Assembly (NCBI GenBank): GCA_963921425.1
Contig: OY992838.1
Location: 10,726,001 to 10,790,000 of the forward strand
Source: Dryas octopetala
Taxonomy: Eukaryota > Streptophyta > Magnoliopsida > Rosales > Rosaceae
Direction of reading: 5' to 3'
Length of the DNA: 64,000 nt
This document shows, piece after piece, positions 56,501 to 64,000 of the stretch. The position numbers and the translations under genes were made by a program. The notes beneath the pieces are model-generated. The model saw nothing but the letters and a program-made list of their open reading frames with translations, had not been told where the DNA came from and ran no database searches. Numbering within the stretch: the first letter of the stretch is position 1; each line of letters starts with the position of its first letter.

Positions 56501-56959
56501 GTCACTATTTAAATGCATAAAGTAAAGCAACAGAGGACAAATACCACAGTCGAATGCAACTGTTATTCATTTAGACCACCTACCAGTCAATTGTTAAAAT
56601 AACACTACTTGCTTTATTCATTTGGACCACCTACCAGTAAAGCAACAGAGGACAAATAACACTACTTGCTTTATGACTCAACAAAGCACTTCCCTATAAA
56701 ATAACACACTACCAGACAAAGCACGCGACAATTCCCACATGCCCAGAGAAGAATCTACACAAAGTCCAAACCCACCGTACCCACCGAAAACCCTAAAAGC
56801 AAGACAAAGAATCTACGCGCCTATAGCTTATATAAAGGCCTAAACAAAGAAATATAAAGCCTTAAAGACGGAAAAACTAGGAATTCAAGAGATTCAAATG
56901 AGCAACTTACCATAGATGGGCATTTCCAACACATCGTGCGGGCGAAACTTCCAACCCAT
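53532..56959 (-). CDS. MULE2 mudrA-like transposase, open reading frame
   Basis: Three exons on minus: 56959-56911, 56435-53719 and 53639-53532, giving 957 residues. Phases agree at both junctions. Order: an N-terminal domain (DNPAKFSIRLHHGG, from residue 17), an acidic and P/Q-rich linker (about 150-300), a MuDR DNA-binding region (about 310-420), a DDE-type MULE domain with GLDGCHLKGPYGG near 505, ITDQQKGL near 570 and CESFN near 660, a SWIM finger (CACRKFQLTGIPCLH, about 770-785), and a CCHC knuckle (CSICHQTGHNARTC, about 880). An R/G/Q/S-rich tail follows. The first exon/intron layout is the same as in MULE1. No stop or frameshift. It should catalyse element excision and integration in the nucleus if expressed. 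Confidence 0.9.
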
Positions 56960-57534
56960 CGCTTTTCTTCAATGTCTTGTTCTAGTGTCGGGAGGGTATG
57001 GCTTTTCTGGTGTTTCGATCTCGCTTTTCTGGTGTTCTGATCTCAGGAGGACAACAATGGTGGTGGCCTGGTGGGAGATCGAAGGTCAGGGATAAGACTC
57101 TGTTAATTTCTGAAATCTGAAACGTTTATTTGTTTTGTTTATATGTTATTTGATTTTTAAAGTTTTGTTTTTAATTGTTTTATTATTTTATTATTATTTT
57201 AAGTGACGTGGCAGCTCAGATTTTGGAGGGAAGATGCTGACTGGGCTAATTTGGGCGGGAACCAATCTGGGGTCGCCGCGTCAGTGCCAGGTTTGCGTCC
57301 CGCGTGGCCCAGGTCAGAGTCCACGTAGGCAATTAACGGCTCCCAGACGGAAAAACTGACGGAGGTACCTGGGCGTACAAAATCAGTAATTGAGGTACCT
57401 GAGAGCAACTTTTTGTAATTGGGGTACTCAGTTGATATAGGGTGGTTAGTTGAGGTACTTTTGTGTAATTTGCCCTTAATGATTCAACATCTTAAAACAT
57501 AATGAAAAGATAATTTTGAACTTAATTGAAATAA

Positions 57535-58784
57535 AAGAAAAATGCACAAATGGTCCACGAACTATATCATTTTTTCCAAATTAGTCCACTAATTAATTTC
57601 TGTATCACATTGACCCATTAATTTTATTTTGCGGCCCAACTTGGTCCATTCCGTCTATTTTGTGCCAACTTCCGTTAATTCTGGCCATGTGACTCACACG
57701 TGGGATTTTTGTGAGGATTGGTATTTAAAAAATAAATTAAAATAAAAGTGAAAAAAAAAATTGGGATTTTTGTGAGGACAAATGGAACACCCTTCCCCCT
57801 TCCCATCTTCAACATGCCGGCATCCCTTCTCATCACCGGCAACCCTTCTCCCTCTCTTTCTCTCACTTCCTATCTACTCTCTCTTTGCCTTTCTTTCTCA
57901 CTGCCTCTCCTCCATCCCTCTTTCTTTCTCTTGTTCTTCACAATCAAACCCACCAACCCATTCAAATTTTCAGGTGGAGAAGTCGGTGGCGACTTGAGTG
58001 GGCGAAGTCAGCAGAAACTGGGGTGGCCGAAATCGGCTGCGACGCGGGTTGGCGAAGTCAGCGGCAGTAGGTGGGGGAAAAGGAGGAAGGAGATAGTAGC
58101 GATTGGGGTGGGCAAAGTCGGCGGCGACTGGGGTGGGAGAAATGGAGGGAGGAAGGAGATGGTGGCGGTGGTTTGAGGTGGGGGTGGGAGGGAAGAAAGA
58201 GATGAGATTTTGGGAATGTAGCTAGCAACTGAAGGTTGGGGAAGTCGGTGGCTGGGAAAGTCGCCGGAGGTCACCCCTTGGTGGGGTGGGGTGATGGGGG
58301 AAAGGGAGGAAGGAGATGGTGGTGGTGGTTTGCTGGGGTAGGGGTGCACCGGTGAAGGAGGGGAGGGAGGAAGGACTAAGGAGATGGTTTTTTATTTTTT
58401 ATTGATTTAAAGTTCAATATAAATTTTAAAAAATATATAATAATTTTTATTTGATTTTTTTTGCACAAATTTTAATTTGATATTAATATATATATTTTTA
58501 ATATTAATTTATTTGAAGAGATAATTGTTTGTATTTCTTTTCAAGATTTTCATTTAGGACAAAAGGAAAGGCTTGTCTTGGGGGATGAAAATACTAATTT
58601 GTCCTCACAAAAGCGCACATGGGACGCACCTGATGGATTTTAACGGCCAAATGGGTTAAATGTGACGGAATGGACCAAGTTGGGCTGCGAAATAAAATTA
58701 ATGGGTCAATGTGATACGAAAATTAATTAGTGGATCAATTTGGGAAAAATGATATAGTTTGTGGACCAATGATGCATTTAACTC
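57535..58784. mobile_element. Mutator-type element with captured-like interior (Pack-MULE candidate)
   Basis: Long TIRs (about 200 bp, imperfect) include 'tggtccacgaactatatc' against its complement near 58752-58768. A perfect 9-bp target duplication TTGAAATAA flanks it (57526-57534 and 58785-58793). The interior (about 57770-58390) is GC-richer, CT-rich then GA-rich, with repeated 'ggcgaagtcggcggcgac' type motifs, and looks like part of a host 5' leader or first exon. No transposase. The source gene was not recognised. Confidence 0.75.
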
Positions 58785-59029
58785 TTGAAATAATTTAAAA
58801 AGTACGAGGACTTGATTAAATATATTAAAATAATAGGAATGAAATTGAAACAACCACCAAACTGTAGAGACCAAAATAGTTGTTTGCCCTAAATTAATGT
58901 GATTGCTAGGTGACTTTCTTTAACAAGCCATTCATTGTCAATCTTTCAACAGACTAACATGAATACATGATGCTGAATTGGAATAGGGTTTCTATAGTAA
59001 GGCTTCCAGACCAACTACTTAAACTTCGG

Positions 59030-59160
59030 GCCGGCCCATTTACAGCCTTAAATATTATAGTAACTCGATTGGGCCGAAAGTTAGGCCCAATATCAAGAAT
59101 GGGGCACAACAATAGGCCCAAGGACTATGACACGTACTCAGCTAGGGTTTTGTGCTTCTA
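59030..59160 (+). promoter_or_regulatory. RPL31 promoter with site II and telo-box motifs
   Basis: GGCCCA/TGGGCC motifs near 59034, 59070, 59084 and 59114 and 'ctagggtttt' (about 59142-59151) match the site II plus telo-box pattern of plant ribosomal protein genes. Confidence 0.65.
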
Positions 59161-59397
59161 TTAGTTGATCTCCCAGCGCCTCTCTCTTCTCTCTTCCACT
59201 CTTTCTGCATCACTTCAAACCCTAAGGTCTCTCTCTCTCTCTCTCTCGCTTAAGTGGTTCTCTCCGTTTACCTTTCCAATTGGATTTATGCTTTTTTTTT
59301 TTTGGTGCCCTAATCTTCATAGCTAGGATATTTTCGTTTTTTGTTTTTGTTTTTGTTTTTTTTTTAATATTGCATTTTTAAGTTGTGGATATTTTAA

Positions 59398-60735
<1,338 letters not shown>

Positions 60736-62439
60736 TTTATTAATGTCTGTTAAGCTACCATTGATAGGCAGAAAAAGAGTTATATAAGCTTTTTGGAAAA
60801 CTTTCAGAGTGTTGCGAGACAAAAGACTTGTTTCAGTAGTTTGGTGTATTTTGTTTGTCTAAATATTCACCATCAGTGATGTACTTTTTTGGTTTTATGT
60901 GATGTGTTTTTTCTGGTTATTTCTAATCTCTCTCTCTCTCTCCTCTACTCTACTCTATCTTTCCCCCACAATGATAGAGAGGATCAGGAAATTCAATGGT
61001 TTTCTAATTCATTGAATAAAGGATAATAATCTGGTACATGCAGGACTGACTGCCCCTTTAATTGATTGTCTATATACCGCTCCTTAATTCAGTTGGTTAG
61101 TCTGGGCTTTGTCTACCCTTTTCCTGCTTGGCGTGTAATGTTTAATGTTTTTGTATACATATATGATATATCATGCATAAATCATCAAAGAGAGCGAATT
61201 CTTGGTGAGGTTGACAAAGCGGTACTCCTGCTCACCATGGTAGGCGCAAGGTCTAATTTTTTTATTCTGCTTTTGGGTAAATGGATAAATGATTCAGAAA
61301 GAGAAGACCATACCGCAATCAGCAAAACAATTAAACCTTAATACAGGAGGCTAGGCTCAAAAGGTCCTAATTAACAAGCCAACTCCCATATAATCACAGT
61401 AAACAAATTGTTCCAAATAAAGACCCCATGCCATGCCATGAGCAACCCAAACAAAATTAGATGCCGAGGTGACTGTCAAATTTATAAAAGCATTCGATGC
61501 ATAATTATTTCACCAAACCCAAGGGAGAATGTCAAATCTATAAAAGCATTCCATTTGTAATTATCAACTTCAATCATTCCATTCAAATGATAAAGGAAGC
61601 CACAACTTTGCAAACCAACAAACTGCATTTTAATAAATTCATCGAGGACAAACATATTCAGAATACAAAAGTTGTGCTTCCACTTCATTCTGCAACAACA
61701 AAATGTCTAACCTCATTAACTTCAACAGTAAGCTTACAGTAGGTTTATATATTACAGAAGCTTGCCAAAGAAGCTTAATCACAGCTAACCCAGTTTAGCA
61801 GTTAACACTTGACTGAATACTGACAAGTGTAATCAACATATTCTTGGACTCCTTAAATAGCTTTTAACTGCAATTGGAGTTAGGGAGACTAGATTACATT
61901 GACTTGACTTAAAAGCCTTCAGATGGCAAGGGTCTTTGTACTCAAAATGAGAGTGCTGTGCTGCACTAATATTGTTTCTTGGACTGGAAAATCTGATTCT
62001 CATTAATTAAACAATAACACTTACACTGTTTATATATTACATAGTTAGATTAGCTAAACTTCTAACAGAACACAGAGCAACATATTAACAACCTAACAGC
62101 TGTAGTTTAGCTACTAACTAATTACTGACTAGTAGTTTGACTCTGATTAGGTTTAGCTGGACAAGGCTGGCCTTCCTTTTTCATGGACTATTGGTCTTTG
62201 ATATGTGATATCTGAGCATCTTTCACTAACAGGCAGCAGCAGTACTACAGATTGGTGGAGCTCACAAAGTAAAAGCAGTATCCTGTAAATAAAAAGACCC
62301 CCGATAATTTCAATCATGTCAGGAACACCTATATGCACCTTAATTAGCTGAGAAATGAGCTAGGATGAAGAAGCAGTTAGCAAAAGTAATAATTAAGCAA
62401 AAGAGAACAATTCACCAGAATTTGATCTCCCAGTTGTTG
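60736..62439. other. no gene recognised
   Basis: 3' flank of RPL31 (with CT-rich tracts near 60930-60960) followed by AT-rich sequence. The open frames at 61066-61341, 61497-61742 and 62153-62338 have no recognisable domain or splice support. Confidence 0.5.
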
Positions 62440-62945
62440 ATGTGATCAACTTACAATCTGATATATGTCATAAACCTTCAAAACAAAGGTTTGGGAACTC
62501 CTTTTATCTCAGTATTGGAATTGAGACCTCTTAACAACTCAATCTGCAATACTGAGTATGGAAGGTCTGCCACCCTTGCACTCCACAAAATAATAGCAAA
62601 GGAACAACTAGGGGTGCAGGTCGATATGAAGAAGACATGTATGACCCTATCTGGTCCGGATACATGTCTCATTCTTGGGATCATGGTAAGCACATCTTTA
62701 CCAATTACTTCATATGAGAACATATATGGAGTTCCATATGAAGTAATCAAGACAGCTGCAACAACCAATAACACAAGTGAACCCTTGGAGCTGTACTGGA
62801 AAACTGCTAATCCCAATGATGAATTCTATGTCTACATGCACGAGAAAAATGCTTGTAGACATAGAATTCATCATTGGGATCGATAGTGTTCCAGTACAGC
62901 TTCAAGGATTCACCTCTGTTCATTGATTCTGTGTAAGTGTGTTAC
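62440..62945 (+). pseudogene. malectin-like receptor kinase fragment, palindromic
   Basis: The + strand reads GTPFISVLELRPLNNSIC, then YDPIWSG in another frame, then STSLPITSYENIYGVPYEVI, LELYW and DPNDEFYVY-like NPNDEFYVY. These are motifs of the malectin-like extracellular domain of plant LRR receptor kinases. At least one frameshift breaks it, and no kinase or signal peptide part is in the window. From about 62845 the same domain piece returns on the opposite strand as a diverged copy (ESLKLYWNTIDPNDEFYVY), making a hairpin of about 90 bp per arm around 62840-62850. Confidence 0.75.
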
Positions 62946-63441
62946 AACACATTGGGCTTTAAGAAGAAAAATGTATTGAAGAAGAAACCCGTTAGGCCAT
63001 ATATATTTGGGAATTTTGATACTTCAGCAGCTTTGAAGTCTCAAAATTTGTGCTGATCATAAAAACAAAAACTTAAAAACTTCAGAGGTATGCCCCTCAT
63101 GAATTGAAGCCCCAAAGATAAAATTGCCAATCATCTTATCCACTATGCCTCGCTGGCTCAACCAACATATATGCTCTCATTTGTAGGCCTTCACAAAAGA
63201 TATGTAAAAGGTTAATGAGAACTTTTGTTACCTTTTTTGTGTCTATATATTCTGAACATATATAGAAACAAAAAAAACCGGGACATATTAAGTATCAGAT
63301 ATTCTGATCTATGCATGAACTAAACTCTAACCTAGAAAATAAGAAAACGCACAGCATTCTCTTGCAAAAGACAGTGTTATGCTTACAAATTTGAGAACAA
63401 AGCAGTTTGAGTATACAGAAATGCATGCATAGGCTTCTTTG
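62946..63441. other. no gene recognised
   Basis: AT-rich spacer between the receptor kinase fragment and the helicase 3' end; presumably 3'-UTR and flank of the latter. Confidence 0.45.
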
Positions 63442-64000
63442 CTACAAAAGAGTTGTAAATTCTTTGGCATAGGCCCTTCCACACGTGCGAGGCATTTTCT
63501 TTGAAGCCAAATCCTCAACATCCTTGAGCTTGTAGTAATGTGGTGCTATTTCTAGCAACCACTCTGGCTTTACCTCTGTTACATATCTCATATATTCTTT
63601 GCTTGTTAGTACCAACTCATGGTACAAAACCCATCTTGGAAACACCTGGAATAGTCCTGAGCTGTGGGGTGTATATAGGCAGTCATTGGATGTTTGACTC
63701 TTCCATAAGATCCATCCTTCTGAAATCTTGCAAAATGAGGGAAGAACCCAGATGCAATGGCCTTCTTTATAGAGTCCAAATCAAGAAGATTTGAGGTTGG
63801 TTCAATCTCAACCCTCATCAAGAGCCTTTCAAGTTGATCCCTGATATCTCTAGCTTTCTTTATACTCCTAACCTGCACATAGTTTTGGTAACACCATTCT
63901 GGTGAGTAATTAGTCTCTTTCGCTGCATTGAACACATAAAGCAATGCAATGTGATCTCCCACATTCCCCGTGTAGAAATTCATTCGTGCATTGTCTGCAT
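63442..64000 (-). pseudogene. Prp2-type DEAH-box RNA helicase, C-terminal part, frameshifted
   Basis: Runs off the right edge. The minus strand encodes the OB-fold and C-terminal region of spliceosomal DEAH helicases (Prp2/DHX16, Arabidopsis ESP3/DEAH1 type): [61 protein letters not shown]. Near 63655-63668 the frame shifts; IHP should continue SSGLFQ, and the next part ([43 protein letters not shown]) is in another frame. It ends at the stop 63442-63444. The shift is a net one-base deletion or two-base insertion. It is either a pseudogene of a duplicated helicase or an assembly error; substitutions at usually conserved places favour the first. Confidence 0.7.

Larger units (their letters stand above)
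51748..57475 (-). mobile_element. MULE2, apparently intact autonomous Mutator-like element
   Basis: TIRs of 314 bp (51748-52061 and 57162-57475) start 'gggcaaattacacaaaag' and show no difference in my reading. A perfect 9-bp target duplication TTAATGATT flanks it (51739-51747 and 57476-57484). It carries a transposase on minus with an open three-exon frame and a convergent zf-GRF gene on +. Its size of 5728 bp is close to that of MULE1, but the TIRs are unrelated. Identical TIRs and an intact target duplication point to recent insertion. Confidence 0.95.
51509..58889. mobile_element. small Mutator-type MITE split by two later insertions
   Basis: 'gtgcaaacgacgattttggt' at 51509 pairs with the complement of 'accaaaatagttgtttgccc' ending at 58889. 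Pairing continues inward for about 100 bp. Only about 239 + 40 + 96 bp belong to it; MULE2 and the 57535-58784 element sit inside. Flanking 9-mers resemble each other only loosely (ataaatcaa, taaattaat), so its target duplication has decayed. Confidence 0.65.

Noticed and set aside
57748-58349. 142- and 113-residue frames in the Pack-MULE candidate
   Set aside because: Low-complexity GA/CT translation; kept only as evidence for unusual base composition.
62478-62816. 112-residue minus-strand frame
   Set aside because: Antisense shadow of the malectin-like fragment, whose + strand motifs are recognisable.

Overview
The window is nuclear DNA of a flowering plant, most likely a eudicot. It is AT-rich, its genes have many introns with GT..AG borders, and 60S ribosomal protein genes, a nuclear tRNA-Pro and several classes of plant DNA transposon are present. 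I cannot name the species from sequence alone.

Layout. 1-17 kb: four five-exon caffeoyl-CoA O-methyltransferase-like (CCoAOMT-like) genes. Three are in tandem on + (A 2588-3803, B 4768-6028, C 7857-9085). The fourth (D 15397-16640) is a 97.5% identical copy of A on the minus strand, inside a roughly 2.1 kb inverted duplication. Between C and D lie a frameshifted deoxyhypusine synthase copy (minus), tRNA-Pro(TGG) and RPL28, whose second intron holds four tandem repeats of about 190 bp resembling snoRNA units. 17.4-35 kb: a transposon-rich block with no host gene I can support. It has hAT-like ends, a 5.7 kb Mutator-like element (MULE1, 19303-24996, 10-bp target duplication) with a broken transposase, a Helitron-like candidate and at least five Mutator-type fold-back or long-TIR elements, some nested.

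35.7-51.1 kb: three intact host genes. These are the type B histone acetyltransferase HAT1/HAG2 (+), a chloroplast DUF3531 protein (minus) and a 21-exon M16 (insulinase/PqqL-like) metalloprotease (+). The last two are divergent across a 513-bp promoter. A 5'-truncated LINE sits in an intron of the protease. 51.5-58.9 kb: a nest of three Mutator-type elements. It includes MULE2 (51748-57475), with 314-bp TIRs identical in my reading, a perfect 9-bp target duplication and a transposase model open for 957 residues. 59-64 kb: RPL31, a palindromic fragment of a malectin-like receptor kinase gene, and the C-terminal end of a Prp2-type DEAH helicase (minus, frameshifted, running off the window).

Most notable: both MULEs, although of different families, carry the same second gene convergent to the transposase. 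It encodes a protein of about 100 residues with a GRF-type zinc finger and a C-terminal membrane segment, with one phase-0 intron at the same place. This layout mirrors mudrA/mudrB of maize MuDR with an unrelated second protein. Other points are a hAT-like terminus exactly at the outer breakpoint of the inverted gene duplication, and the repeated snoRNA-like units in RPL28. All exon models were read by eye from splice signals and reading frame.
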